Assembly: GCA_018697195.1 (NCBI GenBank)
Contig: CM031866.1
Coordinates: forward strand, 10,747,469 to 10,811,468
Source of the DNA: Certhia americana
Taxonomy: Eukaryota; Chordata; Aves; Passeriformes; Certhiidae
Direction: 5' to 3'
Length of the DNA: 64,000 nucleotides
Under the pieces are notes generated by a model, which saw only the letters and a list, made by a program, of their open reading frames with translations, was not told the DNA's origin and searched no databases. Both the position numbers and the translations under genes were made by a program. This document shows positions 41,301 through 52,800 of the stretch, in pieces. Within the stretch, counting starts at the first letter, position 1. Each line of letters opens with the position of its first letter.

Positions 41301-42470
41301 CACAGTTTGAAAGAAGGTTCTTCTATGTACTGCTGTGTGATGTTATACATTGGACGTTGCAAAATCAGTTTTAATGTATTCTGGAGGCTCTGACTGTGAA
41401 ATAAGTAATTTATTCTGAACAAATCAATGTATACATTCTTGTGAAAGATATTAATTAATTTAACTTAGTATGAACCCTTAAAACATTGATATTATTCTTC
41501 TGATTCTAACAAATCAAGCTTTACATTTATGCAGCTAATTACATAACTGAAACTTTGTGTTTATATGTGAATATACTGAATCTGCTGCCAGAGTCATGAC
41601 TACACAATAGGTTACCTTTCTATGTTATTTGAAAAATTGCTTTACAGTACAATTCTTTTCATGGAAAATAGTGATCTTTTCCAGCACAGGAAAAGGCTAT
41701 TTAAATGCATATGGTTTGAATCAGGCTGCATAGATGCACTCATCTATAGGAAAAGGAGGAAAGATCTTTCAGCACTCTGTTGCAGGTTGACAGAGGAAGA
41801 TTGTCAAAAACTGACATGAACACTGTCACAAAGGCTGCTCACTGCAGCAGTTTTCAAACCAGAATATTATGTTCTCTATCAAGGTAAATAATTGTACTAT
41901 TGTGATCTATTTTCAGGGAGTTGCTTTTGTGAATATCCACTGCAGTAGTAGTAAGTGGGAATTTTACTGGGATTTCAACTGGAAATAGCCCATTTAATAC
42001 TTTGTTTTGATTCTATGACAGTTGTGAAAACAATAGGGCACAACAGCTTTTGCTGTGCAGATTAGAACAGCAAATCCCTGGACTGGAAAATTCTTGCTTT
42101 AGCATTTGACAGAAATCAATTAAGAGCAAGAGATGATTTTTCCTCTTGGATAATAAAAGCACCGTGGTGTGTAAAAAGATTCTGTGCAGCTGTTTTGGGG
42201 TTTTTAATGTTTTCACAAGTTTCAATAAGAGAGAATTCTCTCCATGTTTGATAAAGCGCATTGGTTGGATAAACTTTACAATGACATTGTTTCTTAGGTG
42301 AATCAGTGTAATGACAAGGACTCATTGTGCAAATGAATTCTTGTTTTTCAGACTATGATCTTTCAAAGCTGAGAGATTTCATTGATCAGCAAGCTGATGC
42401 TTATGTGGACAAGGGCATCCTGGACAAGGAAGAGGCTGATGTAATTAAACGCATCTATGGCAGCCTGTAA
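17392..42470 (+). CDS. SCG3: Secretogranin III, complete (12 coding exons)
   Basis: Acidic granin of dense-core secretory granules; known to bind chromogranin A, carboxypeptidase E and cholesterol-rich granule membrane. Coding exons: 17392-17476, 18164-18216, 18775-18820, 18924-19139, 20182-20324, 21457-21618, 21911-22088, 23930-24046, 35319-35402, 36029-36154, 38170-38250, 42352-42470 (TAA). They sum to 1,410 nt, giving 469 aa against 468 in human, all in phase with GT-AG introns. A hydrophobic signal peptide (about residues 1-21, [16 protein letters not shown]) precedes FPKP, the usual mature N-terminus. Conserved blocks include [73 protein letters not shown] and the C-terminal [16 protein letters not shown]. 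Dibasic sites (RR, KK) fit granin processing. The middle exons 6-7 are the least conserved part, and the exon 7 acceptor is the least certain boundary. Confidence 0.97.
18127..18155 (+). repeat. (AT)n(GT)n microsatellite at the SCG3 exon 2 acceptor
   Basis: A short AT run passes into about ten GT units that end about 8 bp before the TAG acceptor of SCG3 exon 2 (exon starts 18164). The repeat therefore occupies the place of the polypyrimidine tract. Length variation here could affect exon 2 recognition; that is an inference. Confidence 0.85.
21080..21325. repeat. Imperfect CA/TA-rich simple sequence in SCG3 intron 5
   Basis: Several short runs of ACACAC, GTATAC and TATATG alternate with unique sequence. 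They form a low-complexity purine-pyrimidine alternating patch about 130 bp upstream of SCG3 exon 6. No coding or element signature was seen. Confidence 0.6.
28348..28365. repeat. Poly(C) run
   Basis: Eighteen consecutive C residues in SCG3 intron 8. It can form G-quadruplex or i-motif structures, and its length is likely to be polymorphic or mis-sequenced. Confidence 0.9.
32380..32960. promoter_or_regulatory. Candidate intronic enhancer in SCG3 intron 8
   Basis: The stretch is more GC-balanced than its surroundings. It holds GTTGCTAAGGAAAC (32529-32542), which resembles an RFX X-box, and a second GTTGCTTAGC (32592-32601). Further on come a SOX-like AACAATAG next to CAGCTG and a TTAATT homeodomain-like core at about 32716-32742. 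Motif clustering is seen in sequence; enhancer function is an inference and conservation was not tested. Confidence 0.3.
38238..38252 (+). other. SCG3: Tandem in-frame alternative donors of SCG3 exon 11
   Basis: Exon 11 has CAAG|GTAACA at 38238 and GAAG|GTATGA at 38250, exactly 12 nt apart and in the same phase. The downstream donor gives the conserved ...KQGNKED... sequence. The upstream donor would remove four residues (GNKE) without a frameshift. Human SCG3 retains the corresponding GNKE, so the longer form is taken as the main product. Confidence 0.6.
38251..42351 (+). other. SCG3: SCG3 intron 11 (4.1 kb)
   Basis: AT-rich intron without recognised exons or mobile elements. The section 40400-40740 looks unusually like a conserved non-coding element (separate entry). 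Another at 39470-39690 is also of complex, non-repetitive composition. The remainder shows nothing specific. Confidence 0.55.
40400..40740. promoter_or_regulatory. Candidate conserved non-coding element with POU octamer
   Basis: Contains a perfect octamer ATGCAAAT at 40526-40533, a TAATTAAT homeodomain core at 40491-40498, CAGCAGCTGTTGCAG with an E-box at about 40567-40581, and a TAATTACAAT stretch. It is non-repetitive and non-coding. Conservation could not be tested, so the call rests on motif density alone. Confidence 0.3.
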
Positions 42471-42893
42471 AAAGTTAGTCACTGCCAAACCTATAGAACC
42501 CTAGTCTAGTTTCCCCCACTCCTGGCTCAATGACTAAATGATCTGTTAATTTGAGGATATCATTAGAAATGCTCTGTTTACATTGTACTGACAACTCTAG
42601 ACAGAAATGAAGAGCTGTAGTGCTCCATTCACTTTCTGCATACTATGTTTTCCTACACTCACAAATCAACCCTAAACACCAAATTCTGACACTGGATTTC
42701 TATTTGATAAGGCAACTATTTCTGTAATGCTCTCTTTGATTTATTGTTTGTGTTTGGTTTACTTTTGTAGCTAAACCAATCATTTCTGATGGAAAATTCT
42801 TTTACTGCTACATTTTTTTGCTTTCACTCAACAAGCTTTCTATAGATGCAACTATGTAAAGGGCATTATTAGAAAATAGTTCATAGTTCTCTA

Positions 42894-42899
42894 AATAAA
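42894..42899 (+). terminator. SCG3: Poly(A) signal of SCG3
   Basis: AATAAA 424 nt after the SCG3 stop codon, followed by a T-rich region; cleavage would fall near 42910-42930. An ATTAAA at about 42921 could serve as an alternative. The 3'UTR would be about 440 nt. Confidence 0.7.
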
Positions 42900-42929
42900 A
42901 TATTTGAAAATAATTTACCTATTAAAGTT

Positions 42930-45900
42930 TTCATTAATCTTAATATTATTTTATATTCATTAATTTTGGTTTTAAATACTAACACCTTTTTTTTTTATCC
43001 TTTTTTTATTTCTTTATGTAGTATTCTGTAACTTGGACTGCAGTGTCCTTAGCAAACTGATAAATCTTTGACATTACAATTGCCTTCCATATTACAGAGC
43101 TGTATTCTCTTCTTCAGCATGTGTGAACATTCTCTTTGCACCACTTGATGATTGTGCATGCATAAATCGTTGAATTCCTCATGTGAATATCCTGATAGCA
43201 AGTGTAAATAGCCATTGCTTTCTCTAAAGAAAAAAAAAGGAAAGCAATTCAAGTAATTTTGTATGGAAAGGGAAGTTTGCAACTAGAGATGTTTTTAGCA
43301 ACGTGAACCCTGCTTTTCAGAAAGACTTAAAGAATCTGTTTTATCTCAGTATCTCTGAATATCAAGGCTGTGGTCTGATTACTGACCCCTGTTCTGTGCT
43401 GAGCAGTATTATCTTGGAGAAATTCTTTTTTTTTTTTTTTTGGCCTAGATATGCTGGCATTAGCCAAGAATTTGTTGCTTCCCAAAGAATCAAAAAGAAA
43501 AACAAAAATGTTGTCCTCATTCTGCTTCCTCAACTAACAAAGTTTTGGAAAAATGGTTTATGAGGTCCTTTAAGTGAATGGATAACTTTATGTATGAAGA
43601 ACAGATGAAGCAAGATCGAAGGTAAAGAAACATTTAGAAAGGTAAATTGCAGAGTCCCAGAAGATGTAAGACCTTAGACCTATCACCTGCAGGAGTCAGT
43701 TGAGTAGAGGAACTCCAGGAAAGACCTGTACTCTTTACTCACAGATTCTTCATTCATAATTGAGGTTATCCCTTCTCTGTTTTGTTTTGGTTTTTTTTTT
43801 TTTTTTAATTTATGATATCTCTAAGATTGATACAGTTAAAAATTGTTATCTGACACAGAGGTTGGAATTTGCCTGCCAGTAAATGGAGATACTGACTTAG
43901 AGCACTGCCTGCACAGCACAAAGTTCTCTGTTAAGTCACTCCTTGGGTTATTTCCTTCCTCACAGCTGGAGATTAAAGAGGAGGAGATTTGATCAATGTT
44001 TCTCAGCCAACTGAAGTAAAAACTGGAATCCCTGCAAAAAGTAAATTGTCAACTGAGCATTATTGACAATCAGTATTAAATGAATGTGATAGCACTGAGG
44101 TGTAACAGCATAACACCTTGCAAACTGATGAAACAAGCCAGTGAATGTTTTCTGCCATCCACAAAATACATCATTACTGCCTGATCATACACATCCTGAC
44201 GTGAATCATTGAATTGCAGCACCAGTCACTAATGGTGATGGGTTTTTTAGGTAAAAACTGTATTCAAAAATTTAATTAATGTAAGATTCCCCTGACAAAT
44301 AATCCCTTAGAAAATCTATAGAGAAAATAATTAGAAAAAAAGAATTAATGTTATTTTAAATCAGTTTGCATTTGTTCTCATCTAAACCCTCTTGTTTGTT
44401 TATTTGCTATTTTTCCCAAAGATCTGAATTTCTTTATGTCCCTGTAGATCTCAGTTGCATTCTGCAACAGCTTCTGACTTCCTTTCTTATGTGACTGTCA
44501 CGCAGAAAAAGCAAACTGTTTCCCAAATTTGGATTTATGACAGAAATCAGGAGAATGGTAACTAACCATAGACCTTTACAGCTGGGGAAGTGGTAGTGAC
44601 CTAGGATCTGCACTTGAAAAAACAAAAAGGACAAACTGTCCTTCCCCAATGACTACTTTAAAAAAGACCCCAAATTTTCTTCTCCTGTCAATATGATGAG
44701 TAGTATAAGAATATTCAGTTTTCATTGGAAGTTAGTTTCTTACTTTGTCCTCTCACAAGTCTGGTACTAAAGGTCAGATGTCATCAACTAGTGACCAGCG
44801 ATGATGAACGATGTGTGATGATATTTGTTAACCTCTCAGTTTTGTAAATTTTATGGCTTGAACAAAGTATCAGTGATACAACTTAGGAAAACAAAAACCC
44901 AACAATGGGTATGAACCGATTGTATTTCAGAATATGCACATTCTTGGACTTGTTCTGTGCTTTCCCTGCTGCTGTGCATCCCTGGGGGTACACATGGAGA
45001 TAATTGGAGCAGCCTGATGAGTAGCTGAGAACAGAACAAGCCTCTGACAGATAGACCAGAAATCACAGCTATGGTTCCTCAAACTAAATTCACTTTCCAT
45101 CCTGCCCAAGCCCACTAAACTTGTTACTTGAATGCTTTAAATACTGGTTCCATTGCTGGTACATGGAATGAACATCTCTCAGTGCATCACACCTTTCAGA
45201 ACCAGACAGTGAAACACAGCCAGCCTGATGAATCACCCTGCGTTCCTAAAGGGCTGTGACTTACTCGAAATAAAATCAAACCGAGTGACGCAGGTTTCAA
45301 CCTGCACCACAGATCAGTGCTTATTTTGCAGGGACCACTTGGAGCACATTGGGACATGCACTGCTGTGTGTTTAGTCATAATTAATAAATCACAGTGCTT
45401 GCTTTCTTCCTGGTGAGAAAGGTATCTTCAACAACTGCACATCTCTGGTTCAAAACTGACAAAAATCGGTTTCTGTGTTGTTTCTATCTCTGCTGGATCC
45501 TTCAGAAATCCTTCACTTCTAAATTATCACTGAAAATGTAATAAATACAATATATATGGTATTCACCTTTTCAGCTTTTCTAATAGACTATTGTTTCTGA
45601 TACTGTACTTTATTAAACACTTTACTACAAGCCACATTAGTGTGCTGCTTTTGGCTGGGGTAGTTTATTTTCTCCACAGTAGCCAATATAGGGCTATAGT
45701 TGGCTATATAGGGCTTTTTAGGGCTATATAGGGCTATATATGCTGGAAATACAAATGTGTTGATAACACAGAGACATTTTAATTTCTGCTGAGCAGAGGT
45801 TGCACAGAGCCAAGGCCTTTCCACCCCTGAGGAGGCTGGGGGTGCACAAGAAGCTGGGAGGGGACCCAGGCAGGACAGCTGACCCCAGCTGAGCCAGGGG

Positions 45901-47107
45901 ATGTCCCAGACCATGTGGTGCCATTTGTGTAAAGCTGGGGAAGCACTCACCTTGTGATGCATTCCTCTGCAGGGGGAGAGAGTGGCTGTGAGGGGCTGAG
46001 TTGCCAGCTGGGGTTAAAGCACAAGCAGCAGTACAGGGCTGCTGTTTTGTGTCAGAGAATGCATGTTTTCTGCCCCCTGCCCAGCTTTGTGAGATTATCC
46101 TGCACCACAGAGCCACAGCAGTTCACTGCCATGCAGGGAGGGCTGGGGTGTCACAGGGATGCCCTTCTGAGCATGTTACATGCAGCTACAGCACCTTCTG
46201 GCTGAGTTAGCTGGATTCACAGGGCTTCAGCAGCCTCCAGCCACATTGCAACCGAGTCCCAAATGCAAATTTTTTACCAGGTATGTCCCGCATATTTCAC
46301 TCAGGTCCTTGTCCAAGCCTTCACGGGTTTTGAATTTTCAAACTTTGAAGAAATAGGCAAAAGCAAATCTTCAAACATGCAGGTTCCTCAGCACAAAATA
46401 GCTATAAAACATGGAATTTCACTGGCTTCACTTCAGCCTGACATTTCCCTATTCCAGCCCTAAACCACACCTTGCAGGATTGGTAAAAATATGTAAACAA
46501 AGAATGAAACTACAAGTATATGAAGAATAAAAGCAGAGTGGGAAGCAAAATATAGATGGTAATGAATAAAAATACATAAAATAGACAGGAAAATATGTCA
46601 CTTTGCTGAGTAATAATGTGAAAATGTGAATTAAGGTATTAAAACATTAGTTATTTCAGAGCCTTAAGAACACTTTTAAGAGCAGTAATGCCCCACCTTG
46701 ACTCACTCTGAGTGTATCACAGACAATTTCCAGGCACTGTTTCCTCTCACCTGCTCAGCTGTCCTGGGGTACCTCAGGGCCCTGTGTGTGACACCCACAG
46801 AGGGGATGGGGCCTCTTGGCAGAGAAGGGGTGCAAGGAACTGGCAGAGGTACAGCAAAGCAATTCTCAGAAGCATTTTACCTATACATAAAACCCAGGAG
46901 AATGGTCTCTGGATTTACCCTAGGGATTGTGAGGCACTACAGCTACCTATGTAATCTACCTGAAAACCAGGAAGAGGCATTAACTAAACCCAGGAAATAC
47001 AGATCTTCACCCCCGGGGGCTGCCAGGACAGAATCTGTAAGCAGCGCTCAGGCCACAGCCAGAGTGCCCAGGGTGAGGAGCCCGGCCAGCCCAGGCTCCT
47101 CAGGGCT
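42930..47107. other. Intergenic DNA between SCG3 and the assembly gap
   Basis: No gene was recognised. It contains poly(T) runs at about 43425-43440 and 43791-43806. There is a small tandem array of the decamer ATATAGGGCT (about five imperfect copies, 45687-45742). GC content rises gradually from about 45800 towards the gap. Open frames here are short and lack recognisable protein sequence. Confidence 0.6.
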
Positions 47108-47440
47108 NNNNNNNNNNNNNNNNNNNNNNNNNNNNNNNNNNNNNNNNNNNNNNNNNNNNNNNNNNNNNNNNNNNNNNNNNNNNNNNNNNNNNNNNNNNNN
47201 NNNNNNNNNNNNNNNNNNNNNNNNNNNNNNNNNNNNNNNNNNNNNNNNNNNNNNNNNNNNNNNNNNNNNNNNNNNNNNNNNNNNNNNNNNNNNNNNNNNN
47301 NNNNNNNNNNNNNNNNNNNNNNNNNNNNNNNNNNNNNNNNNNNNNNNNNNNNNNNNNNNNNNNNNNNNNNNNNNNNNNNNNNNNNNNNNNNNNNNNNNNN
47401 NNNNNNNNNNNNNNNNNNNNNNNNNNNNNNNNNNNNNNNN
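47108..47440. other. Assembly gap (333 N)
   Basis: Run of undetermined bases. It abuts a G-rich tandem repeat on its right side, so failure to sequence through that repeat is the likely cause. The GC-rich sequence on the left (47030-47107) suggests the hidden part is also GC-rich. Confidence 0.98.
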
Positions 47441-47620
47441 GGGAAGGGAGAAGGGTAAGGTAAGGGAGGGAAGTGGAAGGGAAGGGAAGGGAGGAAGGGA
47501 GGAAGGGAGGGCGGGGCGGGGCGGGGCGGGGCGGGGCAGGGCAGGGCAGGGCAGGGCAGGGAAGGGAAGGGCCGGGCCGGGCCGGGCCGGGCAGGGCAGG
47601 GCAGGGCAGGGCGGCTGCGG
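47441..47620 (+). repeat. G-rich pentamer satellite
   Basis: Blocks of (GGGAA)n, (GGAAG)n, (GGGCG)n, (GGGCA)n and (GGGCC)n follow one another. All of them keep a G3 run every 5 bp on the plus strand. Such a strand is strongly G-quadruplex-prone. Any open frame through it (poly-Gly/Arg/Ala or poly-Pro) is an artefact of the repeat. Confidence 0.9.
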
Positions 47621-48310
47621 CAGACTCTGCTAAACACGGCGGGAAGAGCAAAGAAGATGGAGTTGGCAGAGTTGAGGCCTCTGCCGGGCTCTGAGCCCTT
47701 GGGGCACCCCGAGGAGGTCTGTGTGGCAGGAGAGGAGCGGGGACTTGTTCTGGGGCAGCGGTAGCAAGGTAGGGCTCTTGCCGGTGGCCTTTGTGTTGGG
47801 CGGTGGTGGCGCTGAGCTCCTCCCTGTGGGAGGTTCCTTGTGTGACACTGGTGGTCGGGGTGTCCCTGGGTTTTACACTGAGTGCCAGCTGTGTGTGGCT
47901 GTGGAGGGTGTCCAGCGAGGAGAGGTTCTGTGGGTTACCGGGGGTTGGTATCTGCATATTATCATGTATTATCTGCAGCGTGGGGACAGGCGTGCAGCCA
48001 CGGGCTGTGATGTGTTCAGGCAGTCAGAGCCGCTTCCTCTCTTGTGCTTCTGTATGGCAACTTTCTGTCATGGAATACAGGTGCATGTGCTGTTTGTCCT
48101 GCAGCCCACAGGCACAGCTCCGCTCTTGGAAAAGCCCGACTGTATTGTGGCTTCCCAGAGGTTGGGCAGCCCAGTCTGGGAGGCAGGAGGTGCAGTGCTC
48201 CTGTGCCAGGGAGCTGTTCTGACCTGCTCAGCAAAGAACCCCGGGCCTGGCAGAAAAGGATTACATCTTTCTGTGGAATAATAAAATATAACTGGGCTTG
48301 AAGCTAGGGT
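47621..48310 (+). other. Candidate short transcription unit with CpG-rich 5' end (unidentified)
   Basis: CpG-rich sequence directly right of the G-rich satellite resembles a promoter. ATG at 47657 has A at -3 and G at +4 and opens a 35-codon frame (MELAELRPLPGSEPLGHP...) ending at TAG 47762-47764. An AATAAA at 48280-48285, followed by GT-rich sequence, could end a short transcript. A longer frame at 47721-48281 (186 codons) is also open, but neither frame resembles a protein I recognise. It could be a lncRNA, the first exon of an unplaced gene, or non-functional. It lies between the convergent SCG3 and LYSMD2 3' ends, where human has no gene that I know of. Confidence 0.25.
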
Positions 48311-49177
48311 TGTCATTGGAAAAGTAGTTAGTTCATTCTGGCTTTGTCATGTTCCACTGATATTAAATGAAAAGAGAAGTTATAATCGTGTAAGGAATAG
48401 ATACAATCCCAATTTAAGAAAGATACAAGACCTAAAACTAATTCACCAGTGTCTTCAAGAAAAATCAGAACTTCCTTTTCTCGACTCTAAGCTTTTTCTG
48501 TTCTTGTTAATTTGTGTGCCACTGCAGACCTTCTCTTTAGGACAAGCTAAGTTGATTTGAATGAGCCTGCTGGCTCTGAATTCCTGCCAGCTTTAGGGAA
48601 ATACCAATTCCTGCTGAGCTTTGAATTTTTACTTCTGGTTTTAGTAAATTAATGAAACTTTCCATATTGTTTCCCTCTTAACAGACTGCATAAAGATTTT
48701 GCTTCAAGGGAGTGATACTGATGAGCTAAGAGACAGGAAACTGCATCTGTTGTAGAGGGGGTCCAGCAAATCTTTAGTGACGAGAGTTTTGTGAAGTTTA
48801 TGGAATACTTGAGGAAAAAATATAGGATTTTTAACAAGAAGTTGCTAATACCCTAACTTCGGGGCAACAGTGACTGCAGGCTGCCTCTTGAGCTTCGGAT
48901 GGGGTCCACTTGCAGACCTGAATACTGGCACCTCTTCTGAGAACAGGGAAGGCTTGCCAATGTGCCTCTTATTCATCTTAACACACTGCACAACTAGGAC
49001 AGATAGCTCTTGCAAGTCTCACTAGGGAGACTGAGTTATATGGAAAGGGTAAAGACATTATTTACCCTGAAATTTGTATCTAATAGCTTGTGAAACTAGA
49101 TAAACATTCTTCAAAAAAGAAAACAGGCTAGAACCAAGCTGACTTCATTATGAATACACACATCAGTATTTTTTGTA

Positions 49178-49183
49178 TTTTAT
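49178..49183 (-). terminator. LYSMD2: Poly(A) signal of LYSMD2
   Basis: AATAAA on the minus strand (TTTATT on plus), about 700 nt after the LYSMD2 stop codon, with T-rich context on the sense strand. It would give a 3'UTR of about 720 nt. It is chosen as a plausible signal; others further left cannot be excluded. Confidence 0.45.
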
Positions 49184-49884
49184 TAAATTAAAACCACACG
49201 AAATTTAACTGCACACAAGAACACACACTGATATTCCAATGTCATCTCACAAGAAAATCTCTTGTGTAACTCATCCCTTTTATGAGTATAAATCCAATAT
49301 GCAAATAGTTCTTTAACCAAAAAGGCTTCAATTAATCAAAACAAGCTGAATTCCCCTTTCTAGGAATACATCATAACCACACACAGACACACACAAGGTT
49401 CACAGGCAAGTTCTGCAGCCCTGAAGTAGACAAAACTTTCACAGCAAACTTGCCTATGTTTGCAGAATAAGTAAATTTCTGTTACTTTCATCATTTGTCA
49501 TTTACAAGCAAACTTATTTAATGTTTTTAAATACTTAAAACAAATTTCACTTTAACAAGTATTTACAAAATTTTTACTAAAGATCAACATCCTGCATAAA
49601 GGTGACCTCAGGGATATATAGTTGCTACCATGCTACAGTTTGCACAGAAGGGGTAAAAAGGCCATTGCTAGTTTTGGAAGGCTTAAACCTTTTATTGATA
49701 TAGCATAAGGACATTAACCTATGGAAGGCAGAAGAGGTCATAATTTCAGTGCAATTACCCATTCATGACTTCTTTTAAGTACATCAAGAGGATGAGTCCA
49801 AAAGACTTGGGTTTTGAATTATTGACTGTTTAGTTCTGTAAGAACTGATTTCATGGAAAGTTTTCAGGCCATCACATCTGTCTT

Positions 49885-52800
49885 CTACTGGTGATACGAA
49901 GAAGTTGCATAGGGGTCTTCCTCATTCTCCTCATCTCTAAAAAGAAAATTATCATAATCATCAGGTCAGGAGCATACCATGTCTCAACAGTAGAACTGTC
50001 ATGAAAATACAGGTGACCAGTTTTCCTAGTGGATCAAAATAGGCAATGCCAGCCCTGCCTAACAGGAATATTTGCAGTATAATGCTGTAATTACACATTC
50101 TGAAGTTCCTGAGATGTCATATTAACAAAATTAACAAGTAAAGCTGTGTTAATTCAACAACATCAGAATGTATTAAAAAAAAGTATTCTTGATCAAATCA
50201 ATATGAAAAACTTAAAGGATAACAAGGTGGAAGGCATTCTGGAGTTCCTTCACTGTTGCTTTTAATTTCTTCTTCTAAAAAAGTAAAGCTTGGTTAGAGC
50301 TTTGTTTCAACATTTGCAATGGCAGGAGGGACAGACAGACCAAGCAAAGCAAGCAGAGGAGCAGTCCATCAGAGCTGTGGGTGGATCTATGTCCTGATGC
50401 TGCAAGGCTATTCCTGATGTGTGCTTCCCTTGCATCAAACCCCATGGAGACTGATCCCTTGGATTTTCTTAGGAAAGAGGAATTGCTCCCAAGTGCTATT
50501 GTTAATGCAGTAACTGGATAAAGCAATATTGCTTTTAAAACATCCTCAGGAAAATCAGTCTGCCTGCTGACAATACTGCCTTTAAAAAAAGGGGGTTATG
50601 TAAACCTATTGCAGGGCAGCATCCAGTGCTAAATCAAGGATGCCAAGTTCCCCAAGGGTCATTGCTTTGTACTACTGTAGCTTCGAAGTTTTGTTCCTGA
50701 GAGTCCAACCTTAAAGCTGCTGCCAAGTTCAGTGTTTTGGTAAGAACAGAAGGGCTTTACAGCTGCTACACTGGGAAAGGATTACTTTTAAACTGTGCAG
50801 ACCTTCATACAAAAGCACAGTTATCCAAAGAGTCTAATAATGGTATAAGGTAAAAAGTAAATATCTCAATATCAAAACCATGAAGAGTTTTCCCTAATAA
50901 ACATGATTATTTATCTACAATTTAAATTTCATATAACCCCCCCAAAATAAAATTGAAGAACCCTACAAACTAATCAAAGAGCAGAGTAACTTGTCTTCCC
51001 AGCAAAATCATCATCTTAAGCCAAAGGCACAATATGTCTTTTGCCTTTAAATAATCTTTCCAAAAAAAGAAACCTAAAAAAAACAAAAACAAAAAAACCC
51101 ACAAAAAAAACCAAGTCTGGGATGAAACTAGTTGTTATTGCAGGGATACGTGGTTACAGTAGTACTGAGAGATTTTTAGCCTTCCTTACAAATCTACATC
51201 TATTTACATTAGTGTTGCTACCAACCAAATACCAAGGATGCAGATGATCTGTATACATTTAAATAGTATCCTTCTTTATATCCAGTTCTGCATCCAAAAC
51301 TGCTATGGAATACTATAATTTTAATAACATATCATTTGCAGAAGCTTTTTGTGATACGTGGCATGACAGTAAATCAAGAAAGCAAATAACTCGTGTTTAG
51401 TCAAAAAAGTACTAAACTACTTTTACTTATAAATTCTCTCAAGACATTTTAAAGATTTTTTCAGAATTGAAACCCATCAACATACCAAGCTTGTAAGCCT
51501 GGACTGCAGGACTGTAAAATTCAACCATAACAACTAGGCCAAAGCTAAATATTTCAGAAAGTACATTCTGAAGCTCCAACATATGCCCTTCTGGAGCAAT
51601 GGGTGACTAGTCACTTGTGCAGAACTTACTTGCAAATAGCAATCTCCTGCTAGCTGGTGTGAGGATGAATGAGAACTTCTTTATTTTCATACTTTAGACT
51701 CCAGTGGGGGAGAAACTTATTTTCTATGCTCTACATGGGAAATTACATTGTACTACTTAGTTCTGTTATGTTTCCCATTTTAGGACAATACAATGTTGCA
51801 GTTACAGCAAGAAGACCTTCCTTCTAATCAAAGACTGCTATAATCAGATTTTCAATCCTTCTTCTTGAAAGCCTTAGAGGAATACCATCCATCCAGACAT
51901 GGCAACAGCCAAACACTTGACTGAAATGAGTTAATTATGGTGAATACAGACAACTGAAGAGCTGAAATAATGATGCTACATTAGCAGGTCTTCAGACTTC
52001 CAAGTACTAAAACCACTGTCTAGGCTGTTTGTCCCCACCTCCCTTGTGCACGGTGAAGTCAGATACGGATGGCAGCTGTCAGCAGAGGGCAGAAGGCCAG
52101 CACTGGGGTTGTGGCCAGCTTTGATTGGCTTCTCTACAGGGCAGGGACTATAGAACTGTAAGAACTATAAAGCAGCTTGTTATGCTGGAACTGAAGCAAA
52201 GCAGTGACTGGTGTGATGTGCAAAGTACATTTCTGACCAAGGCTTGGAACTGCTCAGCAAGAACAGCTTCTGCTCTTCTGTCCCAGGCTGCAGGGCCAGG
52301 CTCTAGGAGGTCTGCAACACTATCCCAAACCAGGAAATAATACTCATATAGATCTTAGAACCATATATTGCAAGTACAAGTCTGTTCTGATGGCTTAAAA
52401 ACAAGCTGAGCTTTATATGATACAAAATTATATAGTAGTAGCTCTGGTCTGTGACCCACAAGCACTACCATGGCAGTGCCTGTATGTTTAATGACCAAAC
52501 AATTTACTTCACTTTTAAGAAGCTTAAAATAGCAAAGTGGCAAGTCATAGCAACATTCTCCTTCAGGGCTGGAAAAGGAACAGCACAGCATTACAACACT
52601 CTTGGGCTGTCTCTTCCCGCTCGCTGTCGCCACTTTGCCCAGTGAGTTACAGGAACTGAAAGAAGTCTCCTGCAAGCTATGGTGTGCATCAGGCCACAAA
52701 TAACCACTTCTGTAAAAGCAAGGACACCTGACTGTGAGCAAGGAGACTCAAATGCTTGGATGCTTCTAGAATGCACAATTAAACAAGGCAGCAATGTGAG

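Noticed and set aside
46698..47957. Long open frames across the 47108-47440 gap
   Set aside because: They pass through N bases and the G-rich satellite, giving poly-Gly/Arg or poly-Pro sequence; they are not supported as coding.
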